Origin: Synechococcus sp. Nb3U1
GTDB taxonomy: Bacteria > Cyanobacteriota > Cyanobacteriia > Thermostichales > Thermostichaceae
Direction: 5' to 3'
Assembly (NCBI RefSeq): GCF_021533835.1
Contig: NZ_JAKFYQ010000002.1
Location: forward strand, 62,001 to 126,000
DNA length: 64,000 bases
In this document: positions 55,802-64,000 of the stretch, piece after piece
Layout of the letters: each line of letters starts with the position of its first letter
Position numbering within the stretch: the first letter of the stretch is position 1
Program-made: the position numbers and the translations under genes
The notes under the pieces: generated by a model
What the model was told of the DNA's origin: nothing
Database searches by the model: none
Seen by the model: the letters and a program-made list of their open reading frames with translations, nothing else

Positions 55802-56872
55802 ATGAGCATTCTGATTCAACGCTCCTCTAGCACAACAAGCAATTGGAGCTGGGATGGTTTTTGCCGATGGATTACCAGCACTGAAAATCGACTGTATATC
55901 GGTTGGTTTGGGGTGCTGATGATCCCCACTTTGCTGGCGGCGGCTATTTGTTTTGTGATTGCCTTTATTGCCGCCCCACCTGTAGATATGGATGGGATCC
56001 GTGAGCCAGTGATCGGCTCCTTGATGGGGGGAAACAACTTCATTTCGGCGACAGTTGTACCCACCTCAGCAGCTATTGGCCTCCATTTTTACCCGATTTG
56101 GGAAGCGGCTTCGTTGGATGAATGGCTATATAACGGCGGTCCCTACCAACTGATCGTGCTGCACTTTTTAATCGGGGTGTGGTGTTATCTGGGGCGGCTG
56201 TGGGAGCTGAGCTATCGGCTGGGGATGCGCCCCTGGATTGCGGTGGCCTTTTCTGCACCTGCGGCGGCTGCCACATCGGTGCTGTTGGTATACCCGATGG
56301 GTCAAGGCAGCTTCTCCGAAGGCTTGCCTTTAGGAATTGCCGGAACCTTCCATTTCATGCTGGCCTTCCAGGCTGACCACAATATCTTGATGCATCCCAG
56401 CAGTTGGCTGGGGGTAGCGGGGGTATTGGGCGGAGCGCTGCTGGCTGCCATGCACGGTTCTTTGGTGACCTCCAGCTTGATTCGAGAAACCAGCGAAATA
56501 GAATCTGCCAATACCGGTTATCGCTTCGGGCAACAAGAGATCACCTACAACTTCCTAGCAGGACACTATAGCTTCTTGGGACGGCTGTGGATACCCAGCT
56601 TCGGCTTCAAAAACAGCCGTTCGGTGCACTTTTGGATGGCAGCACTGCCCACCGTTGGCATTTGGGCAGCAGCGATTGGGATTGGCCTGATGAGCTTCAA
56701 CCTGAATGGGTTGAATTTCAACCAGTCGATTTTGGATAGCCAGGGGCATTTCATTGGCACCTATGCCGATGTGCTCAACCGCGCCAACCTGGGGCTCCAA
56801 GCGATGCATGCTCCCAATGCCCATCATTTCCCGATGCTATTGGCAGCAGAAGAAACTCAATCCATTAGCTGA
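55802..56872 (+). CDS. psbA: Divergent (rogue-type) photosystem II D1 protein
   Basis: A 356-residue D1-family protein with the five-helix fold and intact ligands to accessory chlorophyll (His118), iron/quinone (His215, His272) and the tyrosine Yz/His190 pair (Tyr161, His190; standard numbering, three less than here). Functional residues have changed: Asp170 to Glu, Glu189 to Asp, Glu333 to Ala, Asp342 to Leu, His198 (P_D1 axial ligand) to Ser, Gln130 to Leu, Tyr147 to Phe, Ser264 (Q_B site) to Gly, with one inserted residue just after His252. The C-terminal extension after Ala344 is only 8 residues. It cannot assemble a normal Mn4CaO5 cluster, so a non-oxygen-evolving role like that of rogue D1 is inferred. 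Start ATG 55802 with an AGGAG site. Confidence 0.9.
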   Translation: MSILIQRSSSTTSNWSWDGFCRWITSTENRLYIGWFGVLMIPTLLAAAICFVIAFIAAPPVDMDGIREPVIGSLMGGNNFISATVVPTSAAIGLHFYPIWEAASLDEWLYNGGPYQLIVLHFLIGVWCYLGRLWELSYRLGMRPWIAVAFSAPAAAATSVLLVYPMGQGSFSEGLPLGIAGTFHFMLAFQADHNILMHPSSWLGVAGVLGGALLAAMHGSLVTSSLIRETSEIESANTGYRFGQQEITYNFLAGHYSFLGRLWIPSFGFKNSRSVHFWMAALPTVGIWAAAIGIGLMSFNLNGLNFNQSILDSQGHFIGTYADVLNRANLGLQAMHAPNAHHFPMLLAAEETQSIS

Positions 56873-57026
56873 CAATCAACCTAAAAAAATAGAATTAACT
56901 AACAAACAATTGACTCTAAGACAATTAGCAATGAGCCGAGATTAGTGCAAGTCAATGCGGAATGATGGCCGGTGAGGAGTGTTCATCTGCGATAGGGACG
57001 ATTGACCCTAGAGGGAGGATCTGGCC

Positions 57027-58566
57027 ATGGAACTGTTTGACTATGTGGTGTTGGGTGCTGGATTGGGGGGACTGGCAGCTGCGGCCTGCCTGAGCCGTCA
57101 GGGATCCCGGGTGGCGGTGCTGGAGAAGCACTATTTGCCCGGGGGCTGCTGCCATACCTTCGACTATGGGAATTATCGCTTTTGTGCAGATGTGCACTAC
57201 ATTTCCCAATGTGGGCCTGGGCAAGCGATTGATCAGTTCCTCAACTATATTGGCCGTGAGGTTGAATTTAATTCACTGGATCCCGATTGTATTGACCGGG
57301 TGATCACTCCTGAGGTGGAGTTTGCCATTCCCCTAGGCTGGGAGAACTTGCGCGACCGTCTTTTGGAGCAATTTCCAGAAGAAGCACTGGCCATCAATCG
57401 CTACTGCGATGAAATTCAACGCTTGCATAACGATATTCACCACCTCAACCAAGAGGTGCGTTGGTACGACCCGAAATGGTACGACTGGCTAAAACTGCCC
57501 AAGTATTTCAACCTTTTCCAGAAGCGCCACTGGACACTCCAGGATCTCTACAATCACGTCGGCCTTTCTCCTAAATTACAAGCGGTGTTGGCGGGCCAAA
57601 GTGGAGATTATGCCCTCCCCCCCAAAGAGATCGCCCTGCTCACTCATACGGCGCTGGTTTGGGATTATTCTGAGGGGGCCTATTATCCACGAGATCACTT
57701 CAAGGGGTTTGTAGACACGATTGTGGATGCCATCCTGCAACAAGGGGGCACGATTCGCTATTCCACCTCAGTGGAGCACATTGAAGTCAACAAAGGTAGG
57801 GTGGAGTGGGTAACAGCAGGGGGCACGAGTTTTGTTGCTAGCAAAGCCTACATCAGCGATCTTGACCCGAAACTGACGGTAGAGCTGATGCACAGGGGAT
57901 CCCTGAGCCAAGGGGAACGGCAGCGCCTCACGAGCTATGAATATTCCGCCAGCGCCTTTAACCTTTACCTGGGTTTGGATAGCCGCTTTAACCCTGCCAG
58001 ATATGGCATCGGCAACTGGAACATCTGGTACTATCCCGACGGGGATCTAAACCGGGCCTACGACCAACAACTGGCGGGCAACCTGGAGCACCCCTGGATC
58101 TTCCTCTCTTGCCCAACTCTCAAATCCACCGCACCGGGCATGGCCCCCCCCGGGCATCATGTGCTGGAGATTGCCACCGTTTGCCCCCTACGAACCCTTT
58201 AAGCAACTGCATGACGAGGATCCCAAAGCCTACAAGGCCAAAAAACGGGAGGTCTACCAGGCGGTGATGGCCAGCGTGCGGGATCGGATCCCGGATGTGG
58301 ATCGCTACATCCGCATGAAGGTGTACGGCACCCCCACCACCAGCGAATACTTTTTGGGCCAACCGCGGGGCAATATTTACGGCGCCAAGTTGGTGCCCCA
58401 ACAAGTGGGGCTGCATCGCCTCGGTTATGAAACGGAACTGCCCAATCTGTTTTTGGTGGGGGCCAGCGCTGGGTATCCCAGTGTGCCGAGGGTGATCAGC
58501 AATGGCATGGATGTGGTGGAGCTGATCACGGACAAACAGGTGCGGCGTGCTCCTGTAAGGGTCTGA
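57027..58566 (+). pseudogene. RetSat/carotenoid-isomerase-like oxidoreductase, frameshifted
   Basis: An FAD/NAD(P)-dependent oxidoreductase of the retinol saturase/CrtI-like family: dinucleotide motif VVLGAGLGGLAAAACLSRQG, EKHYLPGGCCHTF, FCADVHYISQCGPGQ, and C-terminal SEYFLGQPRGNIYGA and NLFLVGASAGYPSVP. The first frame ends at 58202 (VCPLRTL) and the second continues (PYEPFKQLHDEDPKAY). Removing one C from the five-C run at 58184-58188 restores ATVCPYEPFKQL. So this is either a pseudogene or a one-base sequence error. Start ATG 57027 with a GGGAGGA site. It follows the D1 gene by 154 bp on the same strand. Confidence 0.85.
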
Positions 58567-58574
58567 GTCGGGGT

Positions 58575-60431
58575 CTAGGGTTTATCCAGCTCGAAGGTGC
58601 GGTGAATGGCCTGCAGGGCGAGGATCCCTTGTTCTCGCCGCACTACACAGCTCACCTTGATCTCGGAGGTGGCAATCATCTCGATGTTGATCCCGGCCTG
58701 AGCCAGGGTGGCAAACAGACGGGCCGCCACTCCAGGATGAGCCTCCATCTCCGCCCCGACAATGCTGACCTTGGCGATATCGTGGTCTGTGTCGATCCCG
58801 GCGGCCTGCAGCTCACGGGCCACCTGCTGACATACCGTCTCAGCGGCCACCGCCTGATCTTGGGGCACGGTAAAGGCAATGTCATTGCTGGGGATCCCGT
58901 TGTGGTAGCCCCGCTGGCTTTGGATGATCGTATCGACGATGATCCCGGCAGCCGCCAACTGCCCGAACAAATAGGCTGCCGTGCCGGGTCGATCCGGCAC
59001 TTTGCGAATACCTAAACGTGATTGCTTCAGATCCAGAGCGATACCCCGTACAGGCTGGCTGTGGGGAGGAGGGGCTGGGAGAGTGCCGGGATCCCTGGGG
59101 GGCAACTCCGCCCGATGTAAGCGCGGGATCACCTGAAACGCTTCCCCCAGCGCCAGGGCGGCATCGCTGGCCCGATCGGCAGCCACCACACAGCTCACCT
59201 TCATCTCCGACATTGAGATCATCTGCAGGTTAATCCCGGCTTCTGCCAGTACCTGAAACATCTGGGCAGCAATCCCAGGCCGACCGATCATTCCCACCCC
59301 GGCGATGCTGACCTTGGCCACCGCCTCATCTACGAGCACCGCCCCACAACCCAGCTCCTGGCCGATGCGTTGGGCCACGGCTGCTGCTGTACCGGCCTGA
59401 GACTGGCTGACCGTAAAAGCAATGTCATTGGTAGGCTGAGCCGAGGCGGATGGATCGTCTGGGCTAAATTGCAGGGATTGCAGGATCAAATCCACATTCA
59501 CAGCGGCGGCTGCGATCCCCTGAAAAAGCTGAGCAGCAATCCCGGGCCGATCCGGTACCCCCACCAACACCAACTTGGCCTGATCCCGATCCAACTCGAC
59601 GGTATCCACTGCCAAGCCCATTTCAATGCCACCACTGCGGACGCCAGAACGCGGGGGCGGAGACACAATGAATGTGCCCAGGTTCGCCTCCTCCCCCTGC
59701 AAGGGCTGCAAACTGGAGCGTACCCGTAGCTTTACCCCATAGTTGCGGGCGATCTCCACTGAGCGGGGATGCAGCACCTGTGCCCCCAAACTGGCTAGCT
59801 CCAACATTTCGGCACTGGTGATCTCTGGCAGCAGCCTGGCTTCCGGTACCTTGCGGGGATCGGTAGTAAAAATACCGGGTACATCCGTGTAGATCTCACA
59901 CAGTTGTGCCTGTAACGCCACCGCTAAGGCCACGGCCGTGGTATCGGATCCACCCCGACCTAGGGTGGTAATCTCCAGCTCCGTCGGGCTGGTAATGCCC
60001 TGAAACCCGGCCACCACCACCACTTCTCCCCGTTCCAAGTGGTGCTGTAGGCGTTCGGTGTTGATCTCCAAGATGCGAGCGCGAGTGTGATCCCGCGTGG
60101 TAACAATGCCCACCTGCGCCGCCGTCATGGAGAGGGCAGCACACCCCCACTGCTGCAGAGCGAGGGCCAGCAGGGCAATGCTCACCTGTTCCCCGGTGGA
60201 CAGAAGCATATCCCACTCCCGCTGTTGGCTCGGGGTAGTTGGGGATCCCTGTAGGATCTGCTCCGCCAGATCCACCAGGCGATCGGTTTCATCCCCCATC
60301 GCCGAAACCACCACCACCACTCGGTGTCCCTGCTCTACCGTATGGGCCACCCGCCTGGCCACCGCCCGAATCCGTTCGATGGAGCCGACAGACGTTCCAC
60401 CGTATTTTTGGACAATCAGGCTGGACTTCAT
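58575..60431 (-). CDS. lysC: Aspartate kinase with four ACT domains
   Basis: First step of lysine, threonine and methionine synthesis. From ATG 60431 (MKSSLIVQKYGGTSVGS) the product is 618 residues. The amino-acid-kinase domain (VVVVSAMGDETDRLVDLA, EVVVVAGFQGI, LGRGGSDTTAVALAVAL) is followed by four ACT domains in two tandem pairs (VGVPDRPGIAAQLFQGIA, GMIGRPGIAAQMFQVLAEAG, RKVPDRPGTAAYLFGQLAAA, EMEAHPGVAARLFATLAQAG), the arrangement seen in cyanobacteria, and mediating feedback by lysine and threonine. It lies convergent to the frameshifted oxidoreductase, 8 bp apart. Confidence 0.94.
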   Translation of the reverse strand: MKSSLIVQKYGGTSVGSIERIRAVARRVAHTVEQGHRVVVVVSAMGDETDRLVDLAEQILQGSPTTPSQQREWDMLLSTGEQVSIALLALALQQWGCAALSMTAAQVGIVTTRDHTRARILEINTERLQHHLERGEVVVVAGFQGITSPTELEITTLGRGGSDTTAVALAVALQAQLCEIYTDVPGIFTTDPRKVPEARLLPEITSAEMLELASLGAQVLHPRSVEIARNYGVKLRVRSSLQPLQGEEANLGTFIVSPPPRSGVRSGGIEMGLAVDTVELDRDQAKLVLVGVPDRPGIAAQLFQGIAAAAVNVDLILQSLQFSPDDPSASAQPTNDIAFTVSQSQAGTAAAVAQRIGQELGCGAVLVDEAVAKVSIAGVGMIGRPGIAAQMFQVLAEAGINLQMISMSEMKVSCVVAADRASDAALALGEAFQVIPRLHRAELPPRDPGTLPAPPPHSQPVRGIALDLKQSRLGIRKVPDRPGTAAYLFGQLAAAGIIVDTIIQSQRGYHNGIPSNDIAFTVPQDQAVAAETVCQQVARELQAAGIDTDHDIAKVSIVGAEMEAHPGVAARLFATLAQAGINIEMIATSEIKVSCVVRREQGILALQAIHRTFELDKP

Positions 60432-60478
60432 GACAACCGGGTACCCCATCAAGACGTGGTGAGGATCCTACCCCGGAT

Positions 60479-62044
60479 TTAGGCCAAGCCAAGCCAAGTC
60501 TGTAAAAAAGGCGGCACCGGCAACAGGATCAGCACCAGCAACGTCAGCGCTCCCAACCCCAACAGATCGCGCACCTCATCTAATTCCGTCACATCGTTGA
60601 GGGCAGGCTCATCGGCGCTGGAAATCACAAACAACAACAGTGCCCACAACAACAGCCAGGGCTGCACCGTCAAGGCCAGCAACAGCACCAGCCAGCGGGC
60701 CACTCGACCGACATTGGCCCCCATCTGCTGCCCATACACCGCATGCACAATATGGCCCCCATCCAGTTGGCCCACCGGCATCAAGTTAAAAGCAATCACC
60801 ACCAACCCTAGCCAGCCGGCAAAGGCCAGCGGATGCAAATCGATCACCTGCCCCGGCCCCAACTGATCCCAGAGCACGATGCGGGAGAGGATCCCGAGCA
60901 ACACCGACAGACGGGGATCAATTTGATGAAAACTAATCGGGGTGGGTTGCCCTTCTGGCACGGCAGGGGCAGTCTGAGGTTCAGAAAAAAACAACCCCAG
61001 CAGCAACATCGTCAAGGCGACAACACTGCCTGCCAAAGGCCCAGAAATGCCGATATCGAACAACACCTTGCGATTGGGCACCGGCTCTTTCAACTGGATA
61101 AAGGCCCCGAAGGTTCCCAACACAAACGGCACCGGGATGAAATAGGGCAGGGAGGTTTTGATGTTGTGGCGGCGGGCCACCCAGTAGCGGATCCACTCAT
61201 GGGATCCCAAAATGGCGATGATCGCCAGAGCGTAGGGTAACCCCTTCATCAGTGAAGGCAGGTGCAACAACTGGTCGGAACTAACCCCGGCAGCTTGGGC
61301 CCCGGCACTCAGGGTTGTCCAGAAGGTAAACAGCAGTAGCCCCACCGCCAAGATCGGCAGATCGCCATTGCCCGTCAAAGAGCGCCGCGCCGCCGGGTTG
61401 GGCACCAAGGCAAAAAAGGGTTTACCAGCAAACCCCTCCTGTAGCACCAGCAGAAAGCGATTGCCAAAGGTGGTTTCCACATTCTGCTGCACCCGCTCGT
61501 AGGCTTCGCTGGGATCCGCCCGCAAGTTGCCCCGACAGATGATTGCCTGCGGACGGTACTCCACGTTTTGCAGATAAAAGACATTCCAGGGGAAGCAATT
61601 GCTCAGCTTTTCCCGGGGCACATCTGAAATGGGGGTATGGGCAAGGGCCGCAACGATGGGATCCGTTGGAGCATCTGCATCTGCGTCTTCCGGTTCGGGG
61701 TTGCTTTCAGAGGTTAACTCGGGATCCCTGTCTTCTTTTGAAGCCTCTCCTAAAGAGCCTAAAGAGATTTCTGACTCTGACTTAGGGCCTGCTACCGGGG
61801 GGCGAATACGTCCACGGCGCACCAGGGTCATGCTGGTGAAGTAGGAGGTGAGAAACAGTACCAACATCACCAGAGGCGGCATTTCGTACTGGAAGACCTG
61901 ACGCCCCAGCACCCACACCAAGGGCGGCATCATCATCACCAGCCACAGGATCCGCCACGGCACCTTCGAGAGGCGGGCCACACTTTTTTGGAGCAGCAGG
62001 TAAGTTGCAGAACCCACCAGTGCCAAGAGGATCCAATCTGCCAT
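60479..62044 (-). CDS. Site-2 protease (M50) family protein with altered HExxH
   Basis: A polytopic membrane protein of the cyanobacterial/plastid EGY-like M50 family. The usual metal motif HExxH reads HEWIR (SHEWIRYWVARRHNIK), so the second His is Arg. The second conserved motif FNLMPVGQLDGGH (LDG) is intact. The block TSLPYFIPVPFVLGTFGAFIQ is characteristic. An N-terminal extramembrane insert (about 110-230) is Glu/Asp-rich. ATG 62044 (MADWILL) is chosen as start; a GTG at 62107 is also in frame. The protein may be proteolytically inactive or tolerate Arg. Confidence 0.85.
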   Translation of the reverse strand: MADWILLALVGSATYLLLQKSVARLSKVPWRILWLVMMMPPLVWVLGRQVFQYEMPPLVMLVLFLTSYFTSMTLVRRGRIRPPVAGPKSESEISLGSLGEASKEDRDPELTSESNPEPEDADADAPTDPIVAALAHTPISDVPREKLSNCFPWNVFYLQNVEYRPQAIICRGNLRADPSEAYERVQQNVETTFGNRFLLVLQEGFAGKPFFALVPNPAARRSLTGNGDLPILAVGLLLFTFWTTLSAGAQAAGVSSDQLLHLPSLMKGLPYALAIIAILGSHEWIRYWVARRHNIKTSLPYFIPVPFVLGTFGAFIQLKEPVPNRKVLFDIGISGPLAGSVVALTMLLLGLFFSEPQTAPAVPEGQPTPISFHQIDPRLSVLLGILSRIVLWDQLGPGQVIDLHPLAFAGWLGLVVIAFNLMPVGQLDGGHIVHAVYGQQMGANVGRVARWLVLLLALTVQPWLLLWALLLFVISSADEPALNDVTELDEVRDLLGLGALTLLVLILLPVPPFLQTWLGLA

Positions 62045-62137
62045 GAGTTGCAAAAAGAAGGGAATAAGGGAGAATACCTCTACCAAGCTAGCGACAAATC
62101 CAATCACCCTGCTACGGCTCTCTCAAAGCAGCGCCTC

Positions 62138-62308
62138 TCAAGACCCAAATTTCTGCTTGGCCTGTTCGTACACCTCCACGGTGATTTGTTGGATCCCGGA
62201 TTCTTGGGCAAATTTTTCAATTTTTTTACGGGCGGCGGGGCGCACAAAAAAAGGGATCTCTTTAAGGCGAGCTTCCGCTTCCGGAGTCCATTGCACCGCT
62301 TCGCTCAT
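62138..62308 (-). CDS. PCP_red domain miniprotein (ChlB C-terminal-like)
   Basis: A 56-residue protein: MSEAVQWTPEAEARLKEIPF then FVRPAARKKIEKFAQESG and a final helix (ITVEVYEQAKQKFG). This is the small PCP_red domain (W-(T/S)-x-E-A-x-x-x-L-x-x-(I/V)-P-x-x-x-R) otherwise found at the C-terminus of the ChlB/BchB subunit of dark-operative protochlorophyllide reductase. Here it is a free-standing protein, whose role is unknown. It overlaps the DUF751 gene by 4 bp, so the two are coupled. Confidence 0.82.
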   Translation of the reverse strand: MSEAVQWTPEAEARLKEIPFFVRPAARKKIEKFAQESGIQQITVEVYEQAKQKFGS

Positions 62309-62589
62309 GAGAGACCCCCTGAGGGGTTACCCCAACGCAATATCCATCCCGGCAAAAAAGTATCGCCCGTCATGCCCCGCAAGGTGAAATAGACAAACAA
62401 CAGCAGCAAAAGGCTTCCTAGGGTCACCATTGTCCCTGCCATCGGACTTTTGCGATACAGATTCACAAACGGCTGTAGACCAGCCCAGATCCCTCCCAGC
62501 AAGACCGTGACAAAGTAGATGGGATAGCGGGAGACATTCTCCACAAATTGATCTTCTAGTTTGCGGGGGGGCTGCGGTTGCGGCGGCAT
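62305..62589 (-). CDS. ycf33: DUF751 (Ycf33-like) small membrane protein
   Basis: A 94-residue protein with two membrane helices (FVTVLLGGIWAGLQPFVNLY, TMVTLGSLLLLLFVYFTLRG) and the conserved ENVSRYPIYFVTVLLG start. It matches the DUF751/Ycf33 family, which occurs in cyanobacteria and red-lineage chloroplasts with unknown function, probably in the thylakoid membrane. Its stop overlaps the PCP_red start by 4 bp. Confidence 0.85.
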   Translation of the reverse strand: MPPQPQPPRKLEDQFVENVSRYPIYFVTVLLGGIWAGLQPFVNLYRKSPMAGTMVTLGSLLLLLFVYFTLRGMTGDTFLPGWILRWGNPSGGLS

Positions 62590-62795
62590 AGAGGAAAGAA
62601 ACCCGACTTCTCCTCAGTTTGCCACAAGTGCGGGATCCCTGGGGAAATACCCTGTGTAAAGGCTGCTATGACTACGGGGTTTGGGACTAGCCATCCTCAG
62701 GGAATTGCCAACGAATCAAGCAGCGAATTCATCGAGCAACACATTAAAGCGAGCATCAGTTTCCACCTGACGTTGGCGCAATTCCGAAATTTCAG

Positions 62796-62984
62796 TTGAA
62801 TGATCAATTTTCCCAGCTAGTGGATGCACAGCCCCGGTTTCAAGCGCAACTTGGGGATTTGGCCTGTCTGTTCCGTGAAAAGTCAAAGTTACAGGAACAG
62901 CGGGTTGCAGAACTAGAGGCCAGAGCTAACAGACTGGATGAGCAGGTGGAGCAGCTGGAAATGTTGTTTGAGAATTGGATCTAG
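62796..62984 (+). CDS. Small coiled-coil ORF, possibly a gene remnant
   Basis: A 62-residue reading (MNDQFSQLVDAQPRFQAQLG, ending in a coiled coil EARANRLDEQVEQLEMLFEN) from a TTG. The frame is open a further 16 codons upstream without a start, and another frame upstream (from ATG 62669, ending QFRNFS) may be the missing 5' part after a shift. I recognise no family. It is either a real small coiled-coil protein or the end of a broken gene. Confidence 0.4.
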   Translation: MNDQFSQLVDAQPRFQAQLGDLACLFREKSKLQEQRVAELEARANRLDEQVEQLEMLFENWI

Positions 62985-63039
62985 AGACAATATTTATAGG
63001 CTCCACAAACAGAGTGAACGAGAGTGAATGCTGATCTAT

Positions 63040-64000
63040 TTACTTGATTGCAATCACATTGAGGCTAATCAACTCTCCAAAGACAACGATCTCACTACAA
63101 TCATCGAATAAATTGAATCGATCGACCTTGCGGATGATTCTAAATCCTACCTGACTGAGAAGCATAAATAAATGCTCCCAAGATAAACCCACTTTATGAA
63201 AATCATACTCATCTACTTGCCCGCCAAACATCATTCGCATAATGACAAAGCGTTGAGCAGGCGTGATTCCCTCTTTTAAGTAAAGGCGGCAGAGGGTAGG
63301 TAAGTCTGGAACACTAATCATTAGTTGTCCACCAAACTTAAGGGTGCGGTGCCATTCTTTGAGGACTTTAGGTAACTCTTGCGTGTAATCAAAGTGCTCT
63401 AGGGTGTGGGAAGTATAGATGGCCTCGAGGGTATTATCTGGAAATTGACTGAGATCAATGGCATTGCCAACATAATCTACATTTTCGCCCGATTGGATAT
63501 TAAATATCTTCCAGTCTGGGTGCGGTTCTTTTCCACCAATGTGTAGACGTATGGTTTCAGATACGATCTTCGCAGGATCTAGATCCTCCTTTATTGAATC
63601 TAGATTAGGTACTTGCTCAATCAATTCACGCTTGTATGCCAAATCAAAACATGTCTTCTCCATTGCCTTTGCTAGTCGCTTCGGATCCCAGATCACCGAC
63701 TTGTCATAGGAATCTCGAATGGTTTGTTTGGCTTTCGCCAAGCGCTCCGGATTGTTACCCAATTGGATACCGCGTTGGATAAATTCTTCGATAGACCAGG
63801 TGATGCAGTCGTCAAGGCCCACGTTTTTGAGCAAGCTATAACTCATGCGGCCATAGTAGTGGCGACCCACTAACGTAAGCACAGGCACACCCATGTAGAG
63901 AGCTTCGATGGTGTGAGTAGCTCCTGTGTAGGGGAACGTATCTAGCACAAGGTCAACCAACCCCAATTGACCCCGGTGTTCTTCCACGCTTTTTGTGTTT
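63040..64000 (-). CDS. GT41-type glycosyltransferase C-terminus fused to a methyltransferase, 5'-truncated
   Basis: The frame runs open to the window edge, so the N-terminus is missing. The first visible part is the end of a Spy/OGT-like GT41 domain (LVDLVLDTFPYTGATHTIEALYMGVPVLTLVG, MSYSLLKNVGLDDCI) that binds UDP-sugar. It is followed by a SAM-dependent methyltransferase of the type common in cyanobacterial TPR-glycosyltransferases (LHIGGKEPHPDWKIFN as motif I, IDLSQFPDNTLEAIYTSHTL, LKEWHRTLKFGGQLMISVPD, MRMMFGGQVDEYDFHKVGLS). It is AT-richer than its neighbours. Probably an enzyme modifying surface glycans or glycoproteins. Confidence 0.85.
   Translation of the reverse strand, partial: NTKSVEEHRGQLGLVDLVLDTFPYTGATHTIEALYMGVPVLTLVGRHYYGRMSYSLLKNVGLDDCITWSIEEFIQRGIQLGNNPERLAKAKQTIRDSYDKSVIWDPKRLAKAMEKTCFDLAYKRELIEQVPNLDSIKEDLDPAKIVSETIRLHIGGKEPHPDWKIFNIQSGENVDYVGNAIDLSQFPDNTLEAIYTSHTLEHFDYTQELPKVLKEWHRTLKFGGQLMISVPDLPTLCRLYLKEGITPAQRFVIMRMMFGGQVDEYDFHKVGLSWEHLFMLLSQVGFRIIRKVDRFNLFDDCSEIVVFGELISLNVIAIK

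Noticed and set aside
55802-56872. Calling the D1-like gene a standard psbA or chlF
   Set aside because: Several ligands needed for oxygen evolution are changed, and there is no FaRLiP gene cluster nearby to support ChlF.
1-64000. CRISPR arrays, prophage or rRNA operons
   Set aside because: No regularly spaced direct repeats, no phage structural genes and no rRNA sequences were seen.

Overview
The window is cyanobacterial chromosome, gene-dense on both strands. A D1-type photosystem II protein, a cyanophycin-synthetase-like ATP-grasp enzyme, a Ycf33/DUF751 protein, a PCP_red miniprotein, a four-ACT aspartate kinase, an RppA/RppB-type two-component pair and a cyanobacterial-style Mrp operon all point that way. 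GGATCC, usually as GGGATCC(C), recurs about five times per kb where I counted by eye, while the classic HIP1 octamer GCGATCGC is almost absent outside one operon. From memory, this HIP variant fits hot-spring Synechococcus (Thermostichus) lineages; that placement is an inference.

Layout. 1-10.7 kb: polA (5' end outside the window), grxC, a DUF2470 protein, two membrane transporters, murD-ftsW, then about 750 bp of structured non-coding sequence before mgtE. 10.8-18.4 kb: a small conserved protein, a type III-like glutamine synthetase, a frameshifted beta/gamma-crystallin gene, a GTPase, a CphA2-like enzyme, aroQ and a secreted protein. 18.5-26.3 kb: a copper P-type ATPase, a decayed Uma2 gene, fabF-acpP, rpsF-ssb, an M14 peptidase and a Usp protein. 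26.3-31.3 kb: a Gld-like ABC-2 cluster (ATPase, permease, GldG-like and DUF4340 proteins). 31.5-44.3 kb: purM, rlpA, a five-PAS histidine kinase with its response regulator, prs, a TM2 protein, and rppA-rppB. 44.6-47.7 kb: an orphan nucleoside-type ABC permease, a MarR regulator and moeA.

48-52 kb: a seven-gene Mrp cation/proton antiporter operon that is poor in GGATCC, carries HIP1 sites, and is bounded on the right by a 109-bp MITE lying against a vapC remnant. It looks acquired. 52.2-58.6 kb: carB, then a very divergent D1 protein with changed Mn-cluster ligands and Ser in place of the P_D1 chlorophyll ligand His198, followed by a RetSat/carotenoid-isomerase-like oxidoreductase interrupted by a one-base frameshift. 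58.6-64 kb: lysC, a site-2-protease-like protein with an altered HExxH motif, PCP_red and DUF751 small proteins, and a partial GT41-methyltransferase fusion at the right edge.

Most of the window is core metabolism and envelope biology. The most unusual loci are the D1 paralogue with its neighbour, the Mrp island with the MITE, and the structured region upstream of mgtE. Several genes carry single-base frameshifts, which may be real decay or sequence error.
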